A stretch of DNA of 35,509 nt from Leucobacter salsicius M1-8 (GTDB taxonomy: Bacteria > Actinomycetota > Actinomycetes > Actinomycetales > Microbacteriaceae). The position numbers and the translations under genes were made by a program. Where the stretch lies: assembly GCF_000350525.1 (NCBI RefSeq), contig NZ_AOCN01000014.1, positions 1-35,509 of the forward strand. Direction: 5' to 3'. The notes under the pieces were generated by a model that was given only the letters and a program-made list of their open reading frames with translations, ran no database searches and was not told where the DNA came from. Shown here piece by piece: positions 26,821 to 35,509 of the stretch. Positions within the stretch are counted from its first letter, which is position 1. Each line of letters begins with the position of its first letter.

Positions 26821-28389
26821 ATGACAGACGGTATGAAAGAACTACAGCGGGCAGAGCTTCACAAAACCATCTGGCAGGTTGCGAACGACCTTCGCGGTTC
26901 GGTCGATGGGTGGGACTTCAAATCGTATGTGCTTGGGATGCTGTTCTACCGGTTCATCTCTGAAAACCTCACTACCTACATCAACAAGGGTGAGCGTGAA
27001 GCTGGAGCGCCCGACTTTGACTTCACTCATCTTTCAGACGAAGACGCCGAGTTCGCTCGCGAGGAGATCGTTGCTGAGAAGGGCTTTTTCATTAAGCCTT
27101 CTGAGCTGTTCCAGAATGTGCGCAAGAAAGCCGCCTCAAACGAGAACCTCAACGAGACGCTTGAGTCGATCTTCCGTGACATCGAAGGTTCCGCCGTCGG
27201 CACCGACAGCGAGGACGACCTCAAAGGCCTCTTTGACGACCTGAACGTGAATAGCTCAAAGCTCGGTAATACGGTCGCGAAGCGCAACGAGAAGCTCGTG
27301 AAACTGCTCGATGCGATCGGAAGTCTCCCACTCGGGGGTGAGTTCGCAGACAACTCGATCGACTTGTTTGGTGACGCGTACGAGTACCTCATGCAGATGT
27401 ACGCGTCGAGTGCCGGAAAGTCTGGTGGTGAGTATTACACGCCTCAAGAGGTGTCTGAGCTACTCGCGCACATCACCACGATGGGAAAGAAGCGGGTCAA
27501 CAAAGTGTACGACCCGGCCGCAGGCTCGGGCTCGCTACTGCTGAAGTTCGCGAAGGTGCTCGGCAAAGAAAACGTGGGCGGCTTCTACGGCCAAGAGATC
27601 AACCTCACGACCTACAACCTCGCCCGCATCAACATGTTCCTCCACGATGTGAACTACGAAAAGTTCGACCTCGCCCTCGGCGACACCCTGCTCGAGCCTG
27701 CCCACTGGGACGACGAACCATTCGAAGCAATCGTTTCGAATCCGCCCTACTCCATCAAGTGGGATGGTGACGCAAACCCGCTCCTCATCAACGATCCCCG
27801 CTTCGCACCTGCGGGCGTGCTGGCGCCGAAGTCGAAGGCTGATCTGGCGTTCACGATGCACATGCTGCATTGGCTCGCGACCGACGGCACCGCTGCGATC
27901 GTCGAGTTCCCTGGTGTGCTGTATCGGGGTGGTGCGGAGCAGAAGATCCGTAAGTACCTGATCGACAACAACTATGTCGAAGCGGTGATCCAATTGCCGC
28001 CGGATCTGTTCTTTGGCACCACGATCGGCACCTGCATCATCGTGCTCAAGAAGTCAAAGAAAACCAACGACGTGCTGTTTGTTGATGCGTCGGCAGAGTT
28101 TGTGCGCTCGGGCAATAAGAACAAGCTCTCGCCCGACAACCTGCAGAACATTCTCATGGCGCTCGAGGACCGCGAACACCAGGACTATTTTGCGACCATG
28201 ATCGCAAACAGTGCGATCGCGGAAAACGACTACAACATCGCCGTCTCCTCGTACGTCGAGGCGGAAGACACCCGTGAAGTGATCAACATCACCGAGCTGA
28301 ATGCGCGGATCGAGCAGATCGTGGCGAGTCAGTCCGAGCTACGCGTCAAGATTGATGCGATCGTCGCTGATCTGGAGGGTGTGAAGTGA
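26821..28389 (+). CDS. hsdM: Type I restriction-modification system, modification subunit HsdM
   Basis: A 522-aa N6-adenine methyltransferase subunit. The ATG at 26821 has GGGGAGAAAG upstream, and the sequence starts MTDGMKELQRAELHKTIWQVANDLRGSVDGWDFKSYVLG, the HsdM N-terminal helical domain. The SAM motif I is VYDPAAGSGSLLLKF (near 228-242) and the catalytic motif IV is NPPYS (307-311). The C-terminal part (about 450-522) reaches HsdS. It methylates the site that HsdS reads, protecting own DNA, and is needed for cutting. It overlaps hsdS by 4 nt. The sequence up to 26820 shows no confident promoter. GC is lower than in the core genes. Confidence 0.96.
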   Translation: MTDGMKELQRAELHKTIWQVANDLRGSVDGWDFKSYVLGMLFYRFISENLTTYINKGEREAGAPDFDFTHLSDEDAEFAREEIVAEKGFFIKPSELFQNVRKKAASNENLNETLESIFRDIEGSAVGTDSEDDLKGLFDDLNVNSSKLGNTVAKRNEKLVKLLDAIGSLPLGGEFADNSIDLFGDAYEYLMQMYASSAGKSGGEYYTPQEVSELLAHITTMGKKRVNKVYDPAAGSGSLLLKFAKVLGKENVGGFYGQEINLTTYNLARINMFLHDVNYEKFDLALGDTLLEPAHWDDEPFEAIVSNPPYSIKWDGDANPLLINDPRFAPAGVLAPKSKADLAFTMHMLHWLATDGTAAIVEFPGVLYRGGAEQKIRKYLIDNNYVEAVIQLPPDLFFGTTIGTCIIVLKKSKKTNDVLFVDASAEFVRSGNKNKLSPDNLQNILMALEDREHQDYFATMIANSAIAENDYNIAVSSYVEAEDTREVINITELNARIEQIVASQSELRVKIDAIVADLEGVK

Positions 28390-29591
28390 GCCGCATCGAT
28401 GACCTGATCGCGAAACACTGCCCTGACGGTGTCAGACACGTCGCTTTGTCTGAAGTGGCCGAGTACTCGCCGACACGCGTCGACGCAGCTGATCTGGACG
28501 GCACGAGCTTTGTCGGTGTGGATAATTTAGTTGCTGAAAAAGGTGGGCGCATTAATGCGAGTTATCTGCCGAACACTACGCGCCTGACTGCGTATGAGTC
28601 TGGAGATATTCTTCTCGGAAACATACGGCCGTATCTCAAGAAAGTCTGGCTCGCGTCGAACTCCGGTGGCTGTAGCGGTGACGTACTTGCTATTCGAATC
28701 AAACAAGCAGCGCAGACATCTCTCACTCCGGAATTTCTTTACTACGCTCTCTCTTCCGATGGCTTTTTCGCCTATAACATGCAGCATGCCAAGGGTGCGA
28801 AAATGCCGCGGGGAAACAAGGCCGCAATCCTGAACTACGTAATCCCGGTTCCGCCGCTTGAGGTGCAGCGTGCGATCGTTGAGGTGTTGGATACGTTTAG
28901 TAAGCTGGAAGCGGAGCTGGAAGCGGAGCTGGAAGCCCGCAAACAGCAATACGAACACTACCGAACAGAACTTCTTGCCTCTGTGGAATCTGCTGAATGG
29001 AGTACCCTTGGTGCGATCAGCGATCGAGTGTCTTCTGGGGCTACCCCCAAAGCAGGCAAGCGAGAGTTTTACGAGGGCGGCACTATTCCTTGGCTTCGCA
29101 CCGGCGAAGTGACGTTCGGTGAGGTCTGGGACACTGAGGTCAAGATCACCGAGCACGCATTGGAAACCACAGGTGTTTCATGGATCAAAGAGAACTGTGT
29201 GATTATTGCCATCTCAGGCGCAACAGCTGCTCGCTCTGCAATCAACAAGATTCCACTCACGACGAACCAGCACTGTTGCAATCTTCAGATCAACGAAGAC
29301 CGTGCAGATTACCGCTTCGTCTTCTACTGGGTGAGCTCAAAATATGAAGAACTTAAATCACGTGGGCGAGGCGCTCGGGCTGATTTGAATGCAAAGCTCA
29401 TCAAGGACTTCGCGATACCCGTTCCGCCGCTCGACGAGCAGCGGCGTATTGTCACGATCCTCGATAGTTTCGACTCGCTCGTAAATGATCTGAGCATCGG
29501 CCTCCCAGCGGAGTTGGCTGCTCGTCGTCAACAATACGAGTACTACCGCGACAAGCTGCTCACCTTTAAAGAACTGAAGGCGGCAGCATGA
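28386..29591 (+). CDS. hsdS: Type I restriction system specificity subunit HsdS
   Basis: A 401-aa specificity subunit that chooses the bipartite DNA target. The GTG start overlaps the hsdM stop (GTGA). Two variable target-recognition domains (about 10-150 and 200-350) are each followed by a conserved helix: residues 160-200 with LEAELEAELEARKQQYEHYRT, and 375-398 with LAARRQQYEYYRDKLLTF. The half-domain pair repeats PVPPLEVQRAIVEVLDTFSKL and PVPPLDEQRRIVTILDSFDSL. The central helix contains a 12-bp tandem repeat (28905-28940) like the TAEL repeats of EcoR124I. The target sequence cannot be read from the protein. Overlaps hsdR by 4 nt. Confidence 0.95.
   Translation: MSRIDDLIAKHCPDGVRHVALSEVAEYSPTRVDAADLDGTSFVGVDNLVAEKGGRINASYLPNTTRLTAYESGDILLGNIRPYLKKVWLASNSGGCSGDVLAIRIKQAAQTSLTPEFLYYALSSDGFFAYNMQHAKGAKMPRGNKAAILNYVIPVPPLEVQRAIVEVLDTFSKLEAELEAELEARKQQYEHYRTELLASVESAEWSTLGAISDRVSSGATPKAGKREFYEGGTIPWLRTGEVTFGEVWDTEVKITEHALETTGVSWIKENCVIIAISGATAARSAINKIPLTTNQHCCNLQINEDRADYRFVFYWVSSKYEELKSRGRGARADLNAKLIKDFAIPVPPLDEQRRIVTILDSFDSLVNDLSIGLPAELAARRQQYEYYRDKLLTFKELKAAA
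28905..28940 (+). repeat. 12-bp tandem repeat in hsdS central helix
   Basis: CTGGAAGCGGAG twice (28905-28916, 28917-28928), then a degenerate third unit CTGGAAGCCCGC (28929-28940). It codes LEAE-LEAE-LEAR. Each unit is four codons, so copy-number change keeps the frame and would lengthen the helix between the two recognition domains. Confidence 0.88.
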
Positions 29592-32500
29592 CCGGCTCGA
29601 GCGTGAACTACGACCTGATCGCGTTTGGTGGCGAGTCGACCGTTGTTGTCGAGTACGAGCCCGACCCGCGCGATCAAGCGTCGTATCAGTCAGAGTTGCA
29701 GTTGGAGAATGAGTTCATTCGGCAGCTCGAGTCGCAAGCTTACGAGCGGGTATTCATAACGAGCGAAGCGGACCTCATCGTGAACCTCCGCGCTCAGCTC
29801 GAAGTGCTCAACGACTACCGATTCTCGGACGAAGAATGGAAGCGATTCTTCACCGAACGCATCGCATCAACAGGTGACGGCATCGTTGAGAAGACTGTCC
29901 GTGTCCAAGAAGATCACGTGCAGCTGCTTACGCGTGATGATGGTTCGACGAAGAACATCACTCTGCTTGATAAGCGTGACATTCATAACAACCGGCTCCA
30001 GGTCATCAACCAGTACGCGGTCGATCGCGGTGAGGGCGGCGCGTCCTTCTCAAACCGTTATGACGTGACGGTCCTCGTGAATGGTCTGCCGATGGTGCAT
30101 GTGGAGTTGAAACGTCGCGGTGTGCCGATTCGCGAGGCGTTTAACCAGATCGACCGGTACCAGCGTGACAGCTTCTGGGCAGGCTCTGGCCTCTTCGAGT
30201 ATGTGCAGCTGTTCGTGATTTCGAACGGTACGCAGACGAAGTACTACTCGAACACCACCCGTCGTCAACACGTTGCTGACCAGCATGGTTCCCGGCGCAC
30301 GAAGAAGACGTCGAACAGTTTCGAGTTCACGTCGTGGTGGGCTGATGCTCGGAATAAGCCGATCCTGGATTTGACGGCGTTCTCGAAGACGTTTTTCGCG
30401 AAGCACGCCCTGCTGAACATTCTCACTCGCTACTGCGTGCTCACGAGCGACCGGCTGCTGTTGGTGATGCGCCCGTACCAGATCGTGGCGACCGAGAAGA
30501 TTCTGCAGAAGATCGACATCTCGACGAACTACAAGACACTCGGCACTCGTGACGCGGGCGGGTACGTGTGGCACACCACCGGCTCGGGCAAGACGCTCAC
30601 CTCGTTCAAAACCGCGCAGCTCGCATCCCGTGTCGAGTCCGTCGACAAGGTGTTGTTCGTGGTTGACCGTAAGGACCTCGACTATCAGACCATGAAGGAG
30701 TATGACCGCTTCGAGAAGGGGTCAGCGAACTCGAACACGTCGACGGCGGTGCTGAAGCGTCAGCTTGAGGATCCGTCGAAGAAGATCATCATCACGACGA
30801 TCCAGAAGCTCTCAAATTTCATCAGCGGCAACAAGGGTCACGACGTCTACTCGGGGCATGTGGTGTTGATTTTTGATGAGTGTCACCGTTCCCAGTTCGG
30901 GGACATGCATACCGCGATCACGAGGGCGTTCAAGCGGTACAACCTGTTCGGGTTCACTGGCACCCCGATCTTTGCCGAGAACTCCGGCAGCGGCGGCAAC
31001 CCGCAGTTGAAGACCACGGAGCAGGCATTCGGTGACAAGCTTCACACATACACGATCGTGGATGCAATCAATGACAAGAACGTGCTGCCGTTCCGTATCG
31101 ACTACGTCAACACCATCAAGGTCGGCACTACCGGTGACAAGCAGGTTTCGGCGATCGATACCGAGAATGCGCTTCTCGCTCCTGCCCGTGTGTCGCAGGT
31201 GACGAATTACATTCTTGAGCATTTCGACCAGAAGACCAGGCGGCAAGAAGGCTACGCGCTCGGTGAGCGGCGTGTGAAGGGCTTCAACTCGATCTTTGCC
31301 ACCGCATCGATCACTGCAGCACGCACTTACTATCAAGAGTTCAAGAGCCAGCAGGAAGGCCTGTTGCCGGATCAGCGGCTCAAGGTCGCGACGATCTTCT
31401 CGTACGCTGCGAACCCCGACAGTGAAGACGGGCTGCTCGATGAGGAGGGCTTCGAAACTGACGCTCTCTCGGGTGACGCACGTTCATTCCTCGAGACGGC
31501 GATCTCGGACTACAACCGCATGTTCGGTACCAGCTTCGATACGAGCTCGGATAGCTTTCAGAACTATTACAAGGATCTGTCGCAGAAGCTCAAGACGCGC
31601 GAGATCGATCTCGTCATCGTGGTGAACATGTTCCTCACGGGCTTCGACGCCACCACCCTCAACACGCTGTGGGTGGATAAGAACCTCCGCAGTCACGGCC
31701 TCATTCAGGCATACTCGCGTACGAACCGTATCCTGAACTCGGTGAAGACGTACGGCAACATCGTGAACTTCCGTGACCTTGAGGAAGCCACGAACGACGC
31801 GATCGCCCTCTTCGGTAATAAGGATGCGGCGGGGATTGTGCTGTTGAAGCCGTACCGTGAGTACTTCGACAGCTATGCCGAGAAGGTCACGCTGCTCATG
31901 CAGCAGTACCAGCCTGGTGCGCTGATCGTGGGCGAAGAAGCCAAGGTCGAGTTCGTGAAGCTCTACGGCGAGATACTTAAACTTCGCAACATTCTCACCT
32001 CGTTTGATGACTTCGAGAACGACGAGATACTCTCCGTCAGGGACATGCAGGACTACCAGTCCACCTACCTCGACCTGTGGAACGAGCGCAAACGCGCGAC
32101 CCAGGCCGAGAAAGAAAGCATCATCGAGGACGTGGTCTTCGAGATCGAGCTGATCAAACAGGTCGAAATCAACGTCGACTACATCCTCATGATGGTGCAG
32201 AAATACCGCGAAGAACGCGGCGACGGCGACGACAAAGAACTACGTGCAGGCATCTCGCGTGCGATCGATTCGAGCCCGTCACTTCGGAACAAGAAGGACC
32301 TCATCGAGAACTTCGTCGATTCTGTATCGGTGAAGGGCGAAATCGAGGCCGAATGGCGTGCCTATGTTGCGGCGCAGCGCGAGAAGGAACTGGCTGAGAT
32401 CATCGGGGCTGAAAACCTCAAGCCCGAGGAGACCGCCAGGTTCGTGGAGGCGGCGTTCCGCGACGGCGCACTCCGCACCACCGGCACCGCCATTACGAAG

Positions 32501-32665
32501 GTGCTGCCGCCGGTGTCACGATTCTCGAAAGACAAGAACCACAGTGCAAAGAAGCAACGAGTGATCCAACTGCTGGGTGAATTTTTCGAGCGATTTTTCG
32601 GCTTAGGTTCAAATTCAGGAGAAGAAAATAGTGTCAGACACCCCAGATTCATCACGCTTCCGTGA
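29588..32665 (+). CDS. hsdR: Type I restriction system endonuclease/translocase subunit HsdR
   Basis: A 1025-aa motor and nuclease, close in length to EcoR124I HsdR. The nuclease core is RYDVTVLVNGLPMVHVELKRRG, giving D159, E173 and K175 of the PD-(D/E)xK motif. The SF2 motor has Walker A TGSGKT (K335), DECH (430-433), FTGTPIF and the late motif QAYSRTNRI. The N-terminal style (SYQSELQLENEFIRQL, AFNQIDRYQRDSF, LFVISNGTQTKYY) is that of the type IC family. The C-terminal region (about 870-1025) should hold it to the methylase core. Its last 35 nt overlap the mcrB start. Confidence 0.97.
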   Translation: MTGSSVNYDLIAFGGESTVVVEYEPDPRDQASYQSELQLENEFIRQLESQAYERVFITSEADLIVNLRAQLEVLNDYRFSDEEWKRFFTERIASTGDGIVEKTVRVQEDHVQLLTRDDGSTKNITLLDKRDIHNNRLQVINQYAVDRGEGGASFSNRYDVTVLVNGLPMVHVELKRRGVPIREAFNQIDRYQRDSFWAGSGLFEYVQLFVISNGTQTKYYSNTTRRQHVADQHGSRRTKKTSNSFEFTSWWADARNKPILDLTAFSKTFFAKHALLNILTRYCVLTSDRLLLVMRPYQIVATEKILQKIDISTNYKTLGTRDAGGYVWHTTGSGKTLTSFKTAQLASRVESVDKVLFVVDRKDLDYQTMKEYDRFEKGSANSNTSTAVLKRQLEDPSKKIIITTIQKLSNFISGNKGHDVYSGHVVLIFDECHRSQFGDMHTAITRAFKRYNLFGFTGTPIFAENSGSGGNPQLKTTEQAFGDKLHTYTIVDAINDKNVLPFRIDYVNTIKVGTTGDKQVSAIDTENALLAPARVSQVTNYILEHFDQKTRRQEGYALGERRVKGFNSIFATASITAARTYYQEFKSQQEGLLPDQRLKVATIFSYAANPDSEDGLLDEEGFETDALSGDARSFLETAISDYNRMFGTSFDTSSDSFQNYYKDLSQKLKTREIDLVIVVNMFLTGFDATTLNTLWVDKNLRSHGLIQAYSRTNRILNSVKTYGNIVNFRDLEEATNDAIALFGNKDAAGIVLLKPYREYFDSYAEKVTLLMQQYQPGALIVGEEAKVEFVKLYGEILKLRNILTSFDDFENDEILSVRDMQDYQSTYLDLWNERKRATQAEKESIIEDVVFEIELIKQVEINVDYILMMVQKYREERGDGDDKELRAGISRAIDSSPSLRNKKDLIENFVDSVSVKGEIEAEWRAYVAAQREKELAEIIGAENLKPEETARFVEAAFRDGALRTTGTAITKVLPPVSRFSKDKNHSAKKQRVIQLLGEFFERFFGLGSNSGEENSVRHPRFITLP

Positions 32666-34958
32666 CGGGCAAGAGGTCGAAAATACTTTGGACGCGCAGG
32701 ATGATCCGTTTGCCTGGGTTCCGTTTTATCGAGCACTAGCTGAAAAGGTACTTGAATACGGCGATCGGCGGGACGAGCTTTTTGGCTTGATGCAGGAACT
32801 CTCACAAGTCGAACCATTGCTGAACTATTTACATTTCGAGAACCGGGAGTGGTGGGGGCCAAAGAAGTACAACGTAGACCCCTTCACAATAATTGGAGCC
32901 TTTAATAGAGGGACGAGTGCCGAGAATCGAACGATTCTTGCTTCAAAGCTTGCAGCGAAGCTGGGGCTCTCGATGGACGCGCCGACGCAGTTCGGTGGTA
33001 TTCCGATACTAAACAACATGCAGTCCTCGTTCAGTGGTGTTGACGAGATCTGGGATCTGACAAGGTACGTCCTGCAATGTGGGGTCTTTGCTGACCTAAA
33101 TGAGATGTTTGTGGAATTGTTTGACCGTGCTGTTGGAGCCGCAGGCAACGGTGCCGCATCGATCTCAATGGGGCTCTTCTGGATCCGTCCGGATCTTTTC
33201 ATGCCCTTAGACAAAAACTCGCTCGCGCACATTAGGAAGACATATGGGCTTTCTGTCAATACGGGGAAAGGTAACGGTGCCGAGTACCTTGAATACCTAG
33301 GGAAGCTACATACTGTAGTTGAATCAAAGGCCCCGGGCCGAACCTTTCCCGAGATCTCACTTGAAGCCTGGACTAACGCGAACGCAGAGAAAGACCCGGC
33401 AGCTGACACCGCGGATCATGCACAGACCGGCCCCGCGGAAGTAGTACCGCAGGTCCCAGCTCATCGTGAGCAGCATGAAAAGAACACTATTCTTTTTGGC
33501 GCGCCCGGTACGGGCAAGACCTACAACACGATTGTGCACGCCGTCGCGATCATCGAAGAGGCTCCGCTTGAAACGGTGAAGAACGAACCGTATGCGGAGG
33601 TCTTTGCCCGTTACTCGCTCTATAAGCGAGAAGGGCTCATCGCGTTCACGACGTTCCACCAGTCGTTTGGGTATGAGGATTTTGTAGAGGGGATCCGCCC
33701 GACCCTATTCTCAACTGACCTCGGAAACGAGAATCAGCAACTCGGCTACGAGATCCATTCGGGTCTCTTTAAAACGTTCTGCGACACCGCTGCGGCTGCG
33801 GTGCCGGGAACTTCAGCAGAAGCGGACCTAGGCATTGGTAATAGCCCGACGGTGTGGAAAGTGTCGCTTGGAGGAACTGGGGTCAACCCCGTACGCACCG
33901 ACTGCCTTGCGAACGGGCGAATTCGTATTTCGTGGGATGAGTATGGCGAATCGATCGATGAGACAACCGATTTTTCCTCCATGGGCGGGCGAGTGGTGCT
34001 AAATGCTTTCTATAACAAGATGCAGGTGGGAGATTTGGTCTTCTCGACATTCTCGAGCAAGTCGATTGACGCCATCGGCGTGATCACGGGGGAGCCTGAG
34101 TGGGACTCGAGCTTCGCCGACCACAAACGTGTGCGCTCGGTAACCTGGCTCGTCCAGGGCATCAACTATGACGTGGTCGACCTCAACGCGGGCAAGACCA
34201 TGACGCTTTCGACGGTGTACCAGCTCTCGGTGTCAGCGACTGACGCGATCGACTTGCTGAAGGAGCTGAACCCCGGCCTATTCGCAGCGGTGCATGCGCC
34301 TTCGAACAAGGTCTTCATCATTGATGAGATCAACCGGGGCAATATCTCCAAGATTTTTGGTGAGCTCATCACATTGCTTGAACCGACGAAGCGCATCGGT
34401 GCCTCGGAAGAGCTACGTGTTACGTTGCCTTATTCGGGACAGCGTTTCGGTGTTCCCCAGAACGTTTACGTTATCGGTACGATGAATACCGCAGATCGTT
34501 CGATCGCCCTCATCGACTCTGCGCTCCGTCGACGGTTCGCGTTCCTGGAGACTCCGCCCGAGCCTGCGCTGCTTGCTCACATTAATGTTGGTGAGATCAA
34601 CATCGGTCGGCTGCTTGAAATCTTGAACAAACGTATCACCGTGCTGCTCGACCGTGAGCATGTTGTTGGTCACGCCTACCTCATGCCGCTCGAGAACGAG
34701 CCAACGATTGGACACCTGGCACACATCTTTCGTCAACGTATTCTGCCACTCTTGCAGGAGTATTTCTTTGACGACTACGAGAAGATTCAGCTGGTGCTCG
34801 GAGACAACCAGAAGCTCACAGATGAAGCTCGATTTCTGGTGACAAGCTCAGAATTTGAAGGTTTGCTTGGCAGCGGCTACGGTGACGTGGCCGAAGAATT
34901 CTTCGAAGTGCAGCCGTCTGCGTTTGAGAACCCCGCAGCATATGCCTTCCTCAACTAA
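32631..34958 (+). CDS. mcrB: McrB-family AAA+ GTPase with a PUA/EVE-like insertion
   Basis: A 775-aa protein. The GTG start at 32631 has GGAGAAG upstream. The N-terminal part (about 20-235) is unlike the classic McrB DNA-binding domain and contains FTIIGAFNRGTSAENRTILA and WIRPDLFMPLDKNSLAHI. A linker leads to Walker A GAPGTGKT (290-297) and Walker B VFIIDEINRG (D565/E566). The McrB signature MNTADRS (618-624) is followed by IDSALRRRFAF. Between Walker A and B, about residues 400-530 form an inserted segment (WKVSLGGTGVNPVRTDC, then ISWDEYG, then MQVGDLVFSTFSSKSIDAIGVITGE) of PUA/EVE type. GTP hydrolysis would drive the McrC nuclease. The target mark is unknown. Confidence 0.9.
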   Translation: MSDTPDSSRFRDGQEVENTLDAQDDPFAWVPFYRALAEKVLEYGDRRDELFGLMQELSQVEPLLNYLHFENREWWGPKKYNVDPFTIIGAFNRGTSAENRTILASKLAAKLGLSMDAPTQFGGIPILNNMQSSFSGVDEIWDLTRYVLQCGVFADLNEMFVELFDRAVGAAGNGAASISMGLFWIRPDLFMPLDKNSLAHIRKTYGLSVNTGKGNGAEYLEYLGKLHTVVESKAPGRTFPEISLEAWTNANAEKDPAADTADHAQTGPAEVVPQVPAHREQHEKNTILFGAPGTGKTYNTIVHAVAIIEEAPLETVKNEPYAEVFARYSLYKREGLIAFTTFHQSFGYEDFVEGIRPTLFSTDLGNENQQLGYEIHSGLFKTFCDTAAAAVPGTSAEADLGIGNSPTVWKVSLGGTGVNPVRTDCLANGRIRISWDEYGESIDETTDFSSMGGRVVLNAFYNKMQVGDLVFSTFSSKSIDAIGVITGEPEWDSSFADHKRVRSVTWLVQGINYDVVDLNAGKTMTLSTVYQLSVSATDAIDLLKELNPGLFAAVHAPSNKVFIIDEINRGNISKIFGELITLLEPTKRIGASEELRVTLPYSGQRFGVPQNVYVIGTMNTADRSIALIDSALRRRFAFLETPPEPALLAHINVGEINIGRLLEILNKRITVLLDREHVVGHAYLMPLENEPTIGHLAHIFRQRILPLLQEYFFDDYEKIQLVLGDNQKLTDEARFLVTSSEFEGLLGSGYGDVAEEFFEVQPSAFENPAAYAFLN

Positions 34959-35509
34959 GAACTTCACTGTTACTGAGTTTGGTGGGTTTTGTAGAGGAGT
35001 GCAACACCCGACGCTCGTCACGCTACCGCCTGGTACGTTTGATGCCCTCGAAGCCTTCGTGCTGTCACAGGAGCTAGAAGAGAAGAGCGACGGGATGCAC
35101 TTCTTTTCACTCGGTTTGAGGCGGGGCGTGGGCAAGATCATCGTCGCCAGAAATTATGTCGGGGTTATCACCCTGACCGACGGTACCGTCATCGAAGTGT
35201 TGCCTAAAATTGCTGGCGGTGGTGTGACGCACAGTGAGGCACGCAAGGTCTTTCTCGATATGTTGCGCACGGTCGACCACGTCGCATTCAAGAGCTCCAA
35301 TCGATCTCATCTCGCCGAGGGTAACGTCACGCTCTTTGAGATTTTCATCGAGATGTTTCTTCTTGAGGCCGCCCGCGTGGTGCAACAAGGGCTGAAATCG
35401 AGCTATGTATCGGTGCAGAGCGATGAAGGGTATTTCAAAGGTCGTTTGTTGGTAGCCCAGAACATTAAGGAGAACCTCGTCCGTCGCGACCGCTTCTACG
35501 TCGAGCAGG
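34942..35509 (+). CDS. mcrC: McrC-like nuclease subunit (partial, runs off the window)
   Basis: 189 codons from ATG 34942, no stop by the window end. It overlaps mcrB by 17 nt. The translation starts MPSSTKNFTVTEFGGFCRG, then VITLTDGTVIEVLPKIAGGG (the McrC GxIxxxxxxLxIxPKI strand region), then LFEIFIEMFLLEAARVVQQGLKSSY and YFKGRLLVAQNIKENLVRRDRFYVEQ, which match the conserved KGRLL...N...RFYVE segment of McrC. The PD-(D/E)xK nuclease motif lies further C-terminal and outside the window. McrC cuts DNA when the McrB ring turns over GTP. Confidence 0.9.
   Translation, partial: MPSSTKNFTVTEFGGFCRGVQHPTLVTLPPGTFDALEAFVLSQELEEKSDGMHFFSLGLRRGVGKIIVARNYVGVITLTDGTVIEVLPKIAGGGVTHSEARKVFLDMLRTVDHVAFKSSNRSHLAEGNVTLFEIFIEMFLLEAARVVQQGLKSSYVSVQSDEGYFKGRLLVAQNIKENLVRRDRFYVEQ

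Noticed and set aside
28905..28940. CRISPR-like or microsatellite array
   Set aside because: Only about three 12-bp units inside a coding helix; explained by the HsdS central repeat.

Overview
The window is a GC-rich actinobacterial chromosome segment centred on the replication origin. It most resembles a member of the Microbacteriaceae (Leucobacter-like), though I cannot name the genus from sequence alone. The evidence is gene order: pabA/trpG, class E sortase, crgA, rhomboid, cyclophilin, tRNA-Ala/tRNA-Ile, DUF3566, gyrA, gyrB, dciA (DUF721), recF, dnaN, dnaA, then rpmH, rnpA, yidD, yidC, jag, rsmG, parA, parB. This is the canonical oriC neighbourhood of Actinobacteria.

Layout. (1) 1-4100: envelope and division genes. 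A minus-strand operon reads sortase E, a 52-aa membrane protein, then a glutamine amidotransferase. Next come crgA (+), a rhomboid protease and cyclophilin (-), and a small membrane-anchored protein (+). (2) 4100-10240: Nudix hydrolase, alpha/beta hydrolase, a three-gene unit (histidine kinase, response regulator, DUF4097 protein), and a GAP/Sap-like membrane protein. (3) 10241-18543, all minus strand: tRNA-Ala(TGC), tRNA-Ile(GAT), DUF3566, gyrA, gyrB, dciA, recF, dnaN. (4) 18544-20758: dnaA, flanked on both sides by intergenic DNA with DnaA boxes (oriC). (5) 20759-26053, plus strand: rpmH-rnpA-yidD-yidC-jag-rsmG-parA-parB. (6) 26203 to the end: an SRPBCC protein, then a restriction island with a complete type I (EcoR124I/type IC-like) hsdM-hsdS-hsdR system joined by 4-nt overlaps, followed by mcrB and the start of mcrC, which runs off the window edge.

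How it works together. DnaA, DnaN, RecF, DciA and gyrase serve initiation and fork function. ParA and ParB act on parS sites, three of which have an intact 14-bp core; all three lie inside coding sequence (two in recF, one over the rsmG start). The restriction island replaces what usually follows parB in relatives and reads as horizontally acquired defence.

Most notable observations: parS sites encoded as VSRET peptides in recF and rsmG; a 141-bp in-frame duplication around a C-rich 60-nt tract in rsmG, which looks like an assembly artefact; 12-bp LEAE-coding tandem repeats in hsdS, matching the position and type of the spacer-setting TAEL repeats of EcoR124I; and an McrB with an extra PUA/EVE-like segment inserted between Walker A and Walker B. 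I found no CRISPR array, insertion sequence or prophage. I see no convincing wholly new system; the McrB architecture is the best candidate for something under-described.
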